From NCBI RefSeq assembly GCF_022201045.2, contig NC_068559.1:6505501-6569500 (forward strand): a stretch of 64,000 nucleotides of DNA, read 5' to 3'. The position numbers and the translations under genes were made by a program. Each line of letters begins with the position of its first letter. The stretch's first letter is position 1. The notes beneath the pieces were generated by a model. The model saw only the letters and a program-made list of their open reading frames with translations. It made no database searches and was not told the DNA's origin. Shown here piece after piece: positions 10,231 through 21,998 of the stretch. Source of the stretch: Citrus sinensis. Its lineage: Eukaryota; Streptophyta; Magnoliopsida; Sapindales; Rutaceae.

Positions 10231-12245
10231 TTAAAGAGAACTTAAACCAAAAGCAAGTAGAACAGCAAAAGGAGAATAATGGCACTCTTGTTGGAATTAC
10301 TTCTCCTTCCCGAAAGCAACAAAAGTTCGATGAATCAAGCCATGAAAATTTTAATTTTGACGAACTAATGAAGAGAGCCAAAGAAAGGGCAGAGGGAGAT
10401 GATATTCTTGAGAAGAAATTACTTGATAAGGAGAATGTTGAAGAGAAACATGATGAGAGAATTTTGTTGAGTAAGTCATACCTAAGTGAGGGAAAGTGTA
10501 AGCAAATTTTTAACAATGCAACTACACAAGTATTTAGTAATAAATTGTGATATTCTTTTTTTCACAAGTAAAACATAATAGTGCATAAATGAGTATTAAG
10601 TTATAAAACATCATTTTTTCCCTTTGTAGGATAATGGCCGAAATGAGGATTGTTTTGTTGAAGAGGAATCATCAAACCAACTTAGTGTATTTGAGGTTAA
10701 AGATATGCTCTCCTGAAAGCGAAAGCCTGGTCCATACCAAAAATCCCCTTATAATCAATTTCCTAAAAGAAGAAGTAAAGAAAAAATTTGTCATGATTCA
10801 ATCACTTGACTAAATTCATTTTTAGAGGAAGATATGAAGTTGCTATAATATATATTTCAAGAAGAATTGCCTAAAAAGTAATTAGATTTTCTCATAACCC
10901 ACTTTCCTTATGTTATTATTTTTTCATTAACATTGTTGTAGTTTTAATTTTATTTTTGGATTCTTAATACAATGAGCATATTGTTGATAGAATTAGTTTT
11001 TTTTGTCTCTCACCAAGAGATGTTTTCTTTGGCTCCTAATACTTGGATCATTGACACAGTAAGCATACCTTCCTTATATTTAGTTTAATCATTCAATTTA
11101 TTTATTTTCTTTCTAAGTATTTCAGTCTTCTTGTTTAATGGCTCCACTTGTAGGTTATAGATTGTCTCGTCAACTACTTGACAAAAAAAAAAGTGCAAAA
11201 ACGAGCCCAGAAATGCGTAATTGGTATTTTCCCACTATATTTTCGGTGAGTTGTAAATGTTATACTATGAATTTTGTTACCGACAGTTGACTATATATGT
11301 TGATAATATACTATTTTTTTATTTATTTTATGAGTTTTGCAGCAAAACATGACCTGCAAAAAGAAATCAAGCATTGAAGACTTTGTCAAAAAATCATAAC
11401 ATTCGAGATAAATACATGTCAGAACTTGCAGCATGTGAAAAGGTAAGAAATTAAATGCAAAATTATGATAATTCATGGCATTGCTTAAGACATTTAATGG
11501 TAGTTATTAAAATTTATGCATTTGTCATGTAGATCTATGTTCCTATAAATAATCGCTCTGCGCATTGGTATATAGCGGTGTTGATTGTTAAAATACAAAT
11601 TGTTGAAATTTGCGACTCTTTACCTAGTCATAGTTTGAATTCACATCGAGAGGAAATTGTTAGAGCAATTGTAAGTGAAGCTTGCATTTCACCTATATTA
11701 TACCAATAAATACAAATGTATGTTGACTATTATCATCACTATCACAGTTGTAAGGACTTGACAAAGTTTTCCTAGATGATTATTTGAGAAAATTTCATCT
11801 ACTTTGGGATTTTTTTAGTTTTAAAATTTCATATCCAGATAATGTCCCAGTACAACCAAATGGAACTGGCTGTGCCTTGTTTTTGAGGAAGTTCATGGAG
11901 ACGTTATGTGATTTATTATCTATAAAATATGTATGTGACATTAATTTTATATCATAGTGATTCAAACTTTTATAATAAATGATGACTCTATTTCTTTTTT
12001 TTTTCTCGTACTGTATTTAGTATAACTCAATAATAGAAAGATATCGCGTTGCACTCCACCTTGTTAACGGAGATACAAATAAAGTAAGAGATAGTATCAA
12101 AGATAAGACTGAATTATTTCATGAGTCACACAAGAATAATCTTCCACCGAACAAAGCGACAAACAAAGTTAATGGTCAAAAGAATATGAAGAAGAAAATG
12201 TGTAGCCCAAGAGCCTGCAACATGTTAAGATTATGTTCTCTTTAA

Positions 12246-14269
12246 CTATCTATTTCTTGCTTTTTCTTTTCTCCTGTTATGTTTCATGGTTTGTATTAGT
12301 TGTTCATTAATTATTGCAATTATAATTGTTGTTTTACATAAAATTAATTAGAAGCAATTTCCAATTCTCAATTGCCTAGCAAATTAAAAAGGTAGTTCTT
12401 ACCTATTGCTATGTCAGTTACTTGGTTGTTGGTGGAAGAAACCATGTGTTAAGCAATTTAATGATCATCTATTTTGGTAATTTTCAATTCACTTGTTTCA
12501 CTCACTTATTTGTTCAATAGGAATTTTGTTTTCTATATTGTTGAGCAAGAGGAAAGTCAAGCGTATACTAACATATTTTCTAAATGAGGTCTTTTATTTC
12601 ATCTGGGAAGTCAATAAATTGGACGTGTACAATAAGCTTTTTGAAGTTAGCCATAGATTTGGTGATATCACTTGTTGGTATAATGTGTAAGAGCCGTGTT
12701 TGTCTTATTGATTCATTCTTTTTGGTTGGTTTGTAATGAAGATGATTTCATTTCAATTGTTCAGATTAATAGGCTCTTGCACATTGAGCAATTAAGGATC
12801 TGATGGACCGATGATCAATCACCTTCACATCCGCACATGCCAATTAGTAAATTTAGATTTTGCTAACTAATTTTAATTATGTTATATGAATGATTTATTC
12901 TTTTCATTGTCGGTTCTGGATTTAGGTTTTTAAACATTTTACTTATTTGAAAAATACAACTCTATTAAATATTAGTTGTTGTTTATCATAATTGGCTGCA
13001 CCATTTTTATTGTGTAGATAAAGATCTAGTAGTAAAACAAATGGCTAAATCTATTAATCACAATCATTAATTCATCATATCAAAGATTTATGTTACAAAA
13101 TAAATCATTAATCACAATCTTTGATTACATGAAAGGACATGGACAAGATTTATGTTACAAAAGAAGCTTGGAGCTGATAAATGATGCGGTATGAGTGAAT
13201 TTTTTGTCAGTCTTTGAGGAATATTTCTACAAAATTTTGATGTAGCAATTATTTTGACTTTTTCTACAAAATTTTGATATAGCTATTATTTTGACTCTTG
13301 CATTGATACTCAAGAGGAAAAATCGAACATAAGGAATTAAGGTTGATTTCATAATTTTGTGGCTTGATGAGTACTTTCAAAATAAATAGAGTTGATTGTT
13401 ATATTTTGACTTAATGGGGACTGGTTTGAAATTAACCCTATTAAAATTCTTTACAACTTCGTATACCAAGTAGTTAAACGTTCTGGCTTTCGACAACTTT
13501 GTTTCAAACCTATTTCCTTGCCTTGTAACAATGATATCACAATGGACGACGAATGACAAGAAGGTAAGTTCTTTATTGTCTTTCAATGATTTGTATATTG
13601 TTGCTATTATTTTTAACTATTGCTGTTTAACCTTGTGAAACAAAATAGTTTTTTTTTTTTAAATTCAACAATCAAATTTCATAATAATCAATTTCGTCCA
13701 TTATAGTAGCATTTACAGTTATAACTAATAAAACAAAGAAAAACAAAAATTTTGTTCAAATTTTATTTACACTCTGTACAACTCAGCACCTGTGTTTCTC
13801 ATTCATCAAATAAATTTGCCACTTCACAATCAGCGTTAAAGAATCCTGCATCAGTCATTTAAAAAAAAAACATGAATTTTTATCAACTAAGTGCATGTGT
13901 TTCTCATTCATCAAATAAATTTGCTATTCCCAGTGAGCGTCAAACCTTGCATCCTTCATTTCAAAAAATCAGCGTCACAAAAAATGTACATGCTAAAGTC
14001 TCCAACCCACTAGCATAACTTTCCTAGAACAAAAATGCCTTAAAACTTATTAGTAAATACAACATCGCAACCACTGTAAATATAGTCATTGTATTTTTTT
14101 CTTTTTTTACAATTCAGTAGGGTTTAAAGCCTTGTAAAAGTGAGAGGGTGATTTGATTGAACTATTAACAATAATGGTCTATAGTAGTCATATTTTGACT
14201 TTTATACTAATTACAAGTTCATTTCACTGATTGTAAATATGTTCTTATTGTGTTATGACAGGTATTGAC
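12246..14269. other. no gene seen; one local tandem duplication inside
   Basis: A spacer between the Ulp1-type gene and the FAR1/MULE-type gene. The short open frames are random-looking. The one clear structure is a direct duplication at 13779-13966, listed separately. Confidence 0.45.
13779..13966. repeat. tandem duplication, period ~105 bp
   Basis: Two direct copies share TGTGTTTCTCATTCATCAAA and TAAATTTGC, followed by related CAGCGT / GAGCGTC and GCATC(A/C) stretches. Copy 1 runs about 13779-13861 and copy 2 about 13884-13966. A poly-A run separates them. Confidence 0.7.
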
Positions 14270-14270
14270 A

Positions 14271-16551
14271 AAAATTACATAGTGCCAAAGTTTGATGTTC
14301 CGTCATCAAACAATATTCCTTCAGCAGCTATGGCAAAAAAACTATAAGGTATTTTAGTAATTAATAACAAAATAATAGTCTTACATGAATTTAATTGTTA
14401 ATAATAAAATAATAGTTCTTGTTGTATTATGACAGGGAGGGATGGTTCCTCTAATTTTATTTATTGTAATGGTAAAAACATGTATGAACTCACTACCGAA
14501 GACATTATTGGAAGGCAGTTTACATCACTTGAAGAAGCTACATATTTTTATAAAAAATACTAAAAAATAATGGGTTTTAGCGTTTGCATTCACGATGAGA
14601 GACATGATACAAATGGTGCACCCATAATGAAACACTGGGTTTGTAGTACAGAAGATGAAAAGGGATAAGAAGTATATTAAGCGTGTAAACAAAATTCATG
14701 AACCTAGAGCTATTAGAAGAGTCAAATGTCGAGCAACATTCAAGGTAAATTTAGATAAGAAGTCCAAAACTTGGGTTACTAGGAGCTTTGTTCCAGAACA
14801 CTCTCATGAGTTTGCAGCAAATTTTAAGACTCAATTTCTTCGATCTCATCAAATGGTTAAAGATTCTGACAATGCTATACCTAATTCAATGAAAACAGTT
14901 GGTATAAAGACAAGAGATTATGGACTTCTTTGTCAATTAGGCTAGGGGTTATGACAATTTGAGCTTTAGATTAAAGGATTTATATAACGATTTAGATAAT
15001 GAACGTCGATCTATGATAATTGAAACAAACTCATAAGCAACACTGGCATACTTAAATGCAAAAATTGACATAGATAAAAGTTGACATAGATCCAGACTTC
15101 TTTTGTAAGTACTTTGTAGATGAGGAGAATAGAGTTGCAAACTTGTTTTGGGTAGATTCTATTGCTCGTTTGGATTATAGTTACTTTGGGGATGTTTTGG
15201 CTTTCGATAGCACTTACAAGACAAATGAGTATAGGAAGCCTTTGGTTATTCTACTTGGTGTTAACAATCATTATGCAATAACTGTTTTTGGATGTGCAAT
15301 TCTCGCGGATGAGATAGTTGAGACCTACACATGGGTGCTTGAAACATTCTTATTTGCTATGAATAATAAAAAGCCATATTTATCATCACTGATGGAGATA
15401 GAACGATGCATAAAGCAATTAAAAAGGTAGTTCCTGAAGCTTGACATCAACTGTGTATTTGGCATCTACAAAGAAATGCACAGTATAATGTACATAAAAT
15501 GCCTGAATTTGTCACAAGGTTTAAGAATTTTATGTTGGGCAATGACAGACCTGAAGAATTTGAGCAATTATGGAAGAACATGGTGGAAGAGCTTGGTTTT
15601 CAAAATAATGATTTGGTTAAGAAGATATACTCAAAACTAGAGAGATGGGCAGAAGCATTCTTACGGGGTCATGTCTTTGGCGGCATGCACACAACACAAC
15701 GATATAAGGGTATGAATGCATATATGAATAGATTTCTTCAAAGAAAGTTGAAGTTGCATGAATTTGTTTGTCAAATCGATTGAGCCTTGATATGTATAAG
15801 GAATAACGATTGAAGGCAAAATTTTAAAACTAAGCATTCTACTCCAATGATTAGTACTCTTCTTCTAAGCTTGGAGAAGCATGCTGCAGGGGTTTACACT
15901 CAAAAGATATTTTACAAGGTTCGTAAACAGATTTGCAAAGAAGACTGGTTTATATTGTTGAACAATGTCACTTTACTAGATATTCAAGTGTACACATTGA
16001 CTAGGCATCTACAAGCAAATAAGAAGTGGACTGTGGTTTATTACCTAAAACAACAACGTTTTGAATGCTCTTGTAAGAAGTTCGAATCTACTGGAATACC
16101 ATGCCCTTACTTATATTGTGTGATGAAACATATACATGTTAATGAGATGCTTGCTTCATTGATTAATAAAAGATGGACCATTGATGTGAAAGTTTACAGA
16201 CAATATCCAATGCCATTGGAAAGTCAATCTAAAGATGTTCTTAACAATATTCGGTATGGGTCATTAAATGCCGAATTCAATGAAACTAGTTTTTATGCCT
16301 TCAAATCTAATGTTGCATATTGGAAATTAAAAGGTCATCTTGTTCAACTGAAGAGTGAGATAAAGGAGTTGAGCGTAAGTAATGAAAGAGATAGAGATCG
16401 ACAATTCAGTGTAGAAAAGAAAGCAAGAATTGTAAAAAATCCTCTAGTTGTGAAGACAAAGGGTGCACCCAGTACAAATGTTAATAAAGGCGTTAACACA
16501 AGAAAATGTGGATATTGCAAACAAGAGGAACACACCGCACAGAAATGCTGA
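14271..16551 (+). pseudogene. FAR1/MULE transposase-type gene, degenerate
   Basis: Domains appear in FAR1/Mutator order. First comes a short 5' segment (IVPKFDVPSSNN, from 14271). Next is the N-terminal WRKY-GCM1-like DNA-binding segment (GRQFTSLEEATYFYKKY … CRATF … HSHEF). The MULE transposase core follows, with a first acidic motif (LAFDSTYKTN) and, after a frameshift near 15375, a second (FIITDGD) followed by CIWHL. A SWIM zinc finger comes next (CSCKKF … CPYLYCVMKH), then a C-terminal CCHC-like knuckle (CGYCKQEEHTAQKC). Stops at 14562-14564, 15442-15444, 15781-15783 and 15811-15813 and the frameshift prevent a full product. FAR1-like proteins derive from Mutator transposases; with a Ulp1-type gene just upstream on the same strand, a decayed Ulp1-carrying MULE is more likely than a host FAR1 gene. 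Confidence 0.8.
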
Positions 16552-17540
16552 TGTAAGAATGGCCAGGTTACAAGTGTGGACAACTTCACTGGACTATTAA
16601 ACAGCTTCACAAAATTTATTTGGTATGGGAAAATAGGTCATTATTTCAATAGATTTTTTTTAGTGGAAATCATTGTGTTATAGTAATAGTTATTTTGTTC
16701 ACATTTTGTGCAAATTATATCCTAAGGAGGCTGCCTCACTTGCGTCGGTGCACACAAAATTATAATAAAATATTCTACATATGCCTAAGGGTTTGGATTT
16801 GGACAAGCTATGTGCATTTTATTAGACACAATTTTGACCAAGTATTTTTTAGATTATGGTTATGGCCATGTGATGTAGTCTTATATTTTTTTGCACTATT
16901 AGAATAATGATGAATATCACACCTGTCATGAACCTAGTGGTTTCTCCTATTTTAATGACAATGTAATATGAAAGGAACCTTGAACAATGCAATATTCACG
17001 AAATTTTAAGCTTACAAAACAGGGCCTAACAATGATATTCTAACTCTTAACACATCAATTGATCTTATTTTCTAAGAAATTGCTACATGCATCAATTGGG
17101 TATGCTAGTTCTTTATACATCACTAGTAAACTTGTAAACCATACCAAAGTTGCAATGTAACATTCTTTATTACCTTTCTGATTAGAAACTTTAGTGGCCA
17201 AATGCTAACTATATCAACTCTTGCTTCTCCATAGTTGAGTGAAATTCTTAATTTATATAATCAAGGCGACAATAGAATAAATCATTTTTTTTTAAAGAAA
17301 ACAGTTTGTGCTTTTTACATTTGGGCCGAACCTGTTATTTCTAGAGACCAATATGGTCGAAGTGCAAAAGCCTTCTTCTTCATTCTCTAGAAAGAAGAAC
17401 AACTAATTGACCAAGTCACCATGCGAGAGAGCTCATAAAAGAAATTATTTAGTGTATTCCCAATCACAAGAAACAAGTTGACTTAACATCGATTCTACGA
17501 TTTCAGAAAATAGCCTTATTAAAATATTCTCCCACCCATA
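16552..17540. other. no gene seen
   Basis: AT-rich flank of the transposase pseudogene. A 70-codon frame at 16695-16907 has no recognisable content and is probably chance. No terminal inverted repeat of the presumed MULE was found. Confidence 0.4.
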
Positions 17541-17544
17541 TTGT

Positions 17545-18650
17545 TAACATGTATGTGATTTGATGATAACAGACAAGAATAAGAACGATTAAGTTTTTAA
17601 AAATTCAAATTATTTTTCATACATTTTAAATAAATCACTATTTCGATAATAGAAAGATTTTATTTTTAAAGGAAAAGTGATTTCATGAAATTGGTTATTT
17701 TTCAAGTTCATGGTCTAATTGAAAAAGTTTTGAAAGCTTTGAAATCAACTAGTATTGTTTCGAAACTCTTAAAATGGACTTATTTGTAAAGTTTAATGAA
17801 GATTTAAGCTATAGTACAATTATAGAAAGCTTTTGGGTAAAACTATAATTTTAAAAAATAGTTTCACTGTAGCAATCATTGTAGCAAATGGATAATCGTT
17901 TAGGAGATAACAGCTAACTGTCATCGAACAAAATTGAAGATTAGCTTCTGGACATTGATAGCAAACCGACATCTAGAAAACGGTGATTCGACAATTTGAA
18001 ATTATAGCACAACGGTCACTTGCTCAAGTCAAAACAGCAATCCGAGAAAGGCTAATGGTGATCCGATTGTGCGTAGAAAGTCAACAAGGGCTAGTTTTCA
18101 GCTCTAACTATAAAATGACTCAATCAAATTCAAATCTAGAGACATTTAAGAGTTATTATTGAGCTTGCTATTGAGTATACAACTATTGTTGAGCTTTAAA
18201 CTTGTTTTTGTTTAATTGATTCACGCTTTGAGCTTTCATTTGTAACCATATACATTGTGTGAGAGAAAATTCATTTGTAATCTTTATTTTTGTGTGATTG
18301 CAAGTGTTGGGATACACAGGGGTTAAGAGATTGAGGATAATCTCTTGTTGTAAAGGTCTATTGACACCTTGAAAGTCAATTGTAAATGTTGTTGAAGCCT
18401 TGGAGGCTTGCTTAATGAAATTCTCAAGCCCAGTGAGCTTGGAGATGTGGACGTAGGCACGGTTGGCCGAACTACGTAAAAATCATGTGTTTGCTCTCTC
18501 TTACCCTATCTCTTTATTTTTCATTGCACGTTAATTTGCTTATTTCGAATTTTGTTGCTTAGTTTAAATTGCATTAAGTTTTAGTTGTTTAAATTTTTAA
18601 AATCTCAATTCACCCTCCTCTTGGGTTGCCTAGTTAGTATTTCACATATG
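17545..18650 (-). mobile_element. unclassified dispersed repeat, copy 2 (inverted)
   Basis: The reverse complement begins …GGCAACCCAAGAGGAGGGTG. It carries the same GTAG(T)TCGG…GCCTACGTCCACATC region and the same TTATCATCAAAT distal block as the copy at 6721-8193, but in opposite orientation. It is about 350 bp shorter and its far end is unclear. It lies just upstream of the truncated E2 gene and may mark where the E2 5' exons were lost. Confidence 0.55.
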
Positions 18651-18876
18651 TTACCGTTTGTAACTTATATTGTGGAGCTGGAGTTTGAAAATAACAAATA
18701 GAAGAAAGGCAGAGCAGATAAACTTTAGACTTAAATAGGTTTTTGAAGTGTTGGAATGAGCTTTTATTGTGGATGTTCAAGTGGATGCCTTGGTCTCATT
18801 GATTTATTTAAATTAAACATGCATTTTGGTGTCTTTGACATCACAATTTCCTAAAAGCCGAAGCTTTGTGCGCCCT

Positions 18877-19077
18877 TTTTTTTTTGGTGTATTAATTCAT
18901 TTGGTATCCGAAAATCACATTGGGTCTCGACTAATCCAAATTCGAGCCGAGTATGACCACTAGGGCAGTAAAACTCTCCCAACAAATATTTAATGCAACT
19001 GCATTTCCAAGTCTCGAACCGAGAACCTTAGTTAAGTTAGAACAACCCCATGCCAATTGATCTACACGCTTGTTGAT
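18877..19077 (-). mobile_element. tRNA-derived SINE with 12-bp target duplication
   Basis: Read on the minus strand, the 5' head has a pol III box A (TAGATCAATTGG) and, about 35 nt on, a box B (GGTTCGAGACT). The element ends in a poly-A tail, seen as poly-T at about 18876-18885. It is flanked by near-identical 12-mers, TTTGTGCGCCCT (18865-18876) and TTTGTGCACCCT (19078-19089). Length of about 200 bp fits plant SINEs. It is not a functional tRNA gene. Confidence 0.85.
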
Positions 19078-19708
19078 TTTGTGCACCCTGTTTTGTCACC
19101 ATATGATGAAGCATTAGCCTCAAAGTTGAGGATAGAGGTTTATGAGGCTATACTGTAACAGAACAACACGTGTTTAACACAGTTAAAAGTTCTATCTAGA
19201 TAGTCAACATGTGATTAATATTCCACTAAAAATTTTAATAGGCGGAAGAAGATTCTTTCGATTAAATGTTTTGTTGCACCTAGGTCATAGATTATTGCTA
19301 GAATTTATTTTCCTTTGATGGGATAACATGCAGTTTGGGGATTATCCTACAAATAATTTTGACATTCAATAAGGTTCACTTAGAAATATTACTAAATAGG
19401 TGATAGTTGATACCTCTGCTTACATTATCTAATGGAAAATTTATGGTGCAGGTACTTGGCCAAGATACTAGCACTTGAAGGCTCAAAGGACATAGCCGTG
19501 GGTCAACCCATTGCTATAATTGTAAGTAATAATTATGACTACTTTGCAATAATTTTTTTTTTAAATGAAATTGTCCTCTCGTGCTAGTTGTAGGTGAGGG
19601 TGGTCTTATCCATCTTAAATATTTTATTTAAAATTTTAACATAAATTTTGAGCCATTAATTTTAAATGATAAATATTAAAAGTCAGAATAGTATTTAATG
19701 ATGATAAT

Positions 19709-20620
19709 GGGTAATTTTTGGAAACCTCCCATAAGGTTTGCCCTTGTTACACTTGGAGAGAATGTACGCATATATTGACATATAGTACCCCTGACCGTGT
19801 ATCAGTGTTAGACTGCCGTTTGCTATGCTACCGAAAGTACAATAATGCCCTTCCCTTCACAATTCAATAACTGACAATACTTGCAGCAATATGGAGTTGC
19901 AGACTTGACGATGCTTCTTGAATTGTAGAAGATAACAAAACAGAAGCTTTTAACTTAATTAAAAGGCTTGGCGAATCAAGATTTTGGCATGATTTTGTTA
20001 AGATCTTAGGGTTTGATTGAAAGAACTGTGCAACACCGTTTGCAACACACACGCAACGTTCACAGCACACCCTCTCTCGCTCTCTCCCTCATGGCTCATG
20101 CCACTAATCTCACCAAGCCACACGGTTCACTCTCTCTCTCCCCCCTTCAATTCCAGCAGCCGTGGGTCACTCTCTCCCCCCTCCAATTTGACATGATTTT
20201 ATTTTCTAACATGGGGTTAGAATTTTTGTTGACTAACAAAGCAATACAACAAAGTGGTGGTGATGCAAGAATGGTGGCCTTTGTTTTTCAGCTTTACTGA
20301 TAAAAGAACGAAATGGGTGGGGAGGAAGGGGGGGGGGGGGGGAAGAGAAAGAAAAGAAGAATTTTTTTTTTCCTTTTCTGCCTCCAAATTCTTTTGAGAG
20401 AGAGAGAAAGAATAAGAACGAAGACAAGGAGAGGAAGCAAAAGCTATTGCATTCTTTCTGCAGTCAGCCTCTTTATTTTTGCAATTACGTTATTACCCTT
20501 AACAACCAAACGACACTCTAACGCTCATACACGGTCAGGGGTGCTATATATCAATATATGCATACATTCTCTCTAAGTGTAGTAAGGACAAACCTCAGGG
20601 GAGGTTTCAAAAAATTACCC
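19709..20620. mobile_element. non-autonomous Mutator-like element (92-bp TIRs)
   Basis: Terminal inverted repeats span 19709-19800 and 20529-20620. They begin GGGTAATTTTT and end CTGACCGTGT and are roughly 90% identical by eye. The flanks are TGATGATAAT (19699-19708) and TGATGACAAT (20621-20630), a 10-bp duplication with one mismatch, as expected for MULEs. The interior has CT-rich stretches and short frames without recognisable protein. It could carry captured host sequence, but I cannot identify any. It lies in an intron of the E2 pseudogene. Confidence 0.9.
20328..20342. repeat. 15-G homopolymer
   Basis: An uninterrupted run of fifteen G bases inside the Mutator-like element, followed by a purine-rich strand to about 20430. 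It may form quadruplex or triplex structures and is prone to length error in sequencing. Confidence 0.8.
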
Positions 20621-21849
20621 TGATGACAATCCATCCACTATAATATTGTATGGGATCAACGGCTCAAAAATTATGTTAAAAGTTTAAGTCAAAAATTTAA
20701 TTTTTTTTTATAAGTAAAAGTTTATGTTGAAATAACCTAGCCGTATAATTTGTCGCCACTGTTTTCTACATTGATGTTTTAATTTGTGAGAACATTGTGC
20801 TTAAGTACTAATCTGTGATTTTCATTTCAACAGAATCCCTTTGGTGTGGAACTAATGCTTGTTGTTTTGTAAGGTTGAAGATCCAGGTGATATTGGATCT
20901 GTGAAGAATTCTGTTACCAGTGGTACTGAGATCAATGGGGAAAAAAAACCCACCATGATTCTAAAGATGATGCTAAGGTGCAGAAAAGGAGTTTTACAAA
21001 GATCAGTCCATCAGCTAAATTGCTTATCCCAGAACATGGATTGGACGCATCATCATTGCAGGCATCTGGTCCTTATGGCACTCTACTCAAAGGGGATGTT
21101 TTGGCTGCAATTAAGTCTGAAAAGGCATCTTCAAGAAGTTCTTCACACACAGAGAAGACATCCCCATCATTCCACCCACAAACCTCACCTGCGGTATCTC
21201 AAGGGTCAAACTTAGAACTGTCAGATTCCTTTGAAGATTTGCCCAATACTCAAATTCGCAAGGTAAAATTCATTAGAGAGAACCTGAATTTACCTCTTAT
21301 TGAACACATAAAAATTACCTCCAAAAGGATAGAAATGTTTAAATCAGCAAAGCCTTACTAAGTAGTGAAGCTATATCTTGTGCTCAGGCCAAAGAAGGGG
21401 ATATGCATGAAGCATAAGATATCTTCATCTTTTACAAAGAAGTATAAAATGTAACATGAATATGATACAAAGTTTGATTTGCTTAATTTTATAGTGTCAA
21501 TATTGCATTTAGATTCAGTGAAGAAGGTTTTTGGCTGTTTAATGGAAGTTTTTCTGTTCCTTCTGTTGAGTTTGCGTATAACAGAAGGCTTATCCATGCA
21601 TGCCTTACAGTTATTATAATGTCATGGTCTTTTCTAAACAGGGCTTCACTTAGGATATGAGAACATTATTATCTACAGAACAGCTACCTAAGATTCCGAG
21701 TGAATGGTATTCATTATAGTCCTGTATGTTTGCATGGTTGGTTATATATGCAAGTATGCAGTTCACCTTTATGTTGTTTGAAGAGAACTGTCAAGAAGCT
21801 GAACTCATCTATCAAATAAAGTCCTTTTATTTATCTTCTATATATTCTC

Positions 21850-21998
21850 TTTGTTGGTTTTTTTTTTCCTTTACTTAAAAGGTAAGGGGATGGGCAAAGC
21901 CCAAATTCATCTTTTGGCCCCTTACCTCTCCCAAGATCTAACTCAGGTGGCAGCCAAATGAAGCTGCTCGAAAACCACTCGACCATGCCCTTGGGGGC
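21850..21998 (-). mobile_element. tRNA-derived SINE with 10-bp target duplication
   Basis: On the minus strand the head reads …GGGCATGGTCGAGTGGTTTT, a box A of the tRNA-Leu/Ser kind. About 35 nt later comes a box B remnant (GAGTTAGATCT). The tail region is T-rich on the plus strand. Perfect direct repeats ATATATTCTC flank it at 21840-21849 and 21999-22008. It belongs to a different family from the SINE at 18877-19077. It lies in an E2 intron. Confidence 0.8.

Larger units (their letters stand above)
6175..12245 (+). pseudogene. DUF1985 / Ulp1 (C48) cysteine-protease transposon-type gene, interrupted
   Basis: Exon-like pieces appear in order. A start exon (MTENVNKAS…, 6175-6269) ends at a GTAAG donor. 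A DUF1985 segment runs 6591-6720 and resumes at about 8196 (IMGIKDGGID…, then DDFKRSFVLFAIATL). A coiled-coil-like exon lies at 8915-9125, with its continuation from 10234. Ulp1 protease exons follow from about 10990 to 12245. The protease core shows His (SAHWY), Asp (CDSLP), Gln (VQPNGTG) and Cys (GCALF), so the triad residues remain, although the usual DCG reads GCA. Such DUF1985-Ulp1 genes travel in plant Mutator-like and related transposons and are not ordinary SUMO proteases. Stops (in the DUF1985 piece and near 10713), a frameshift near 11390 and two insertions make it non-functional. Confidence 0.75.

Noticed and set aside
10146..10233. First codons of the 134-codon frame 10146-10550
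   Set aside because: They are translation of the Harbinger terminal repeat (CATTCCCATTCC). Only the part after 10233 belongs to the Ulp1-type gene.
20013..20576. Overlapping frames on both strands around the poly-G run
   Set aside because: Low-complexity translation of CT- and G-rich sequence in a transposon; no protein similarity is seen.
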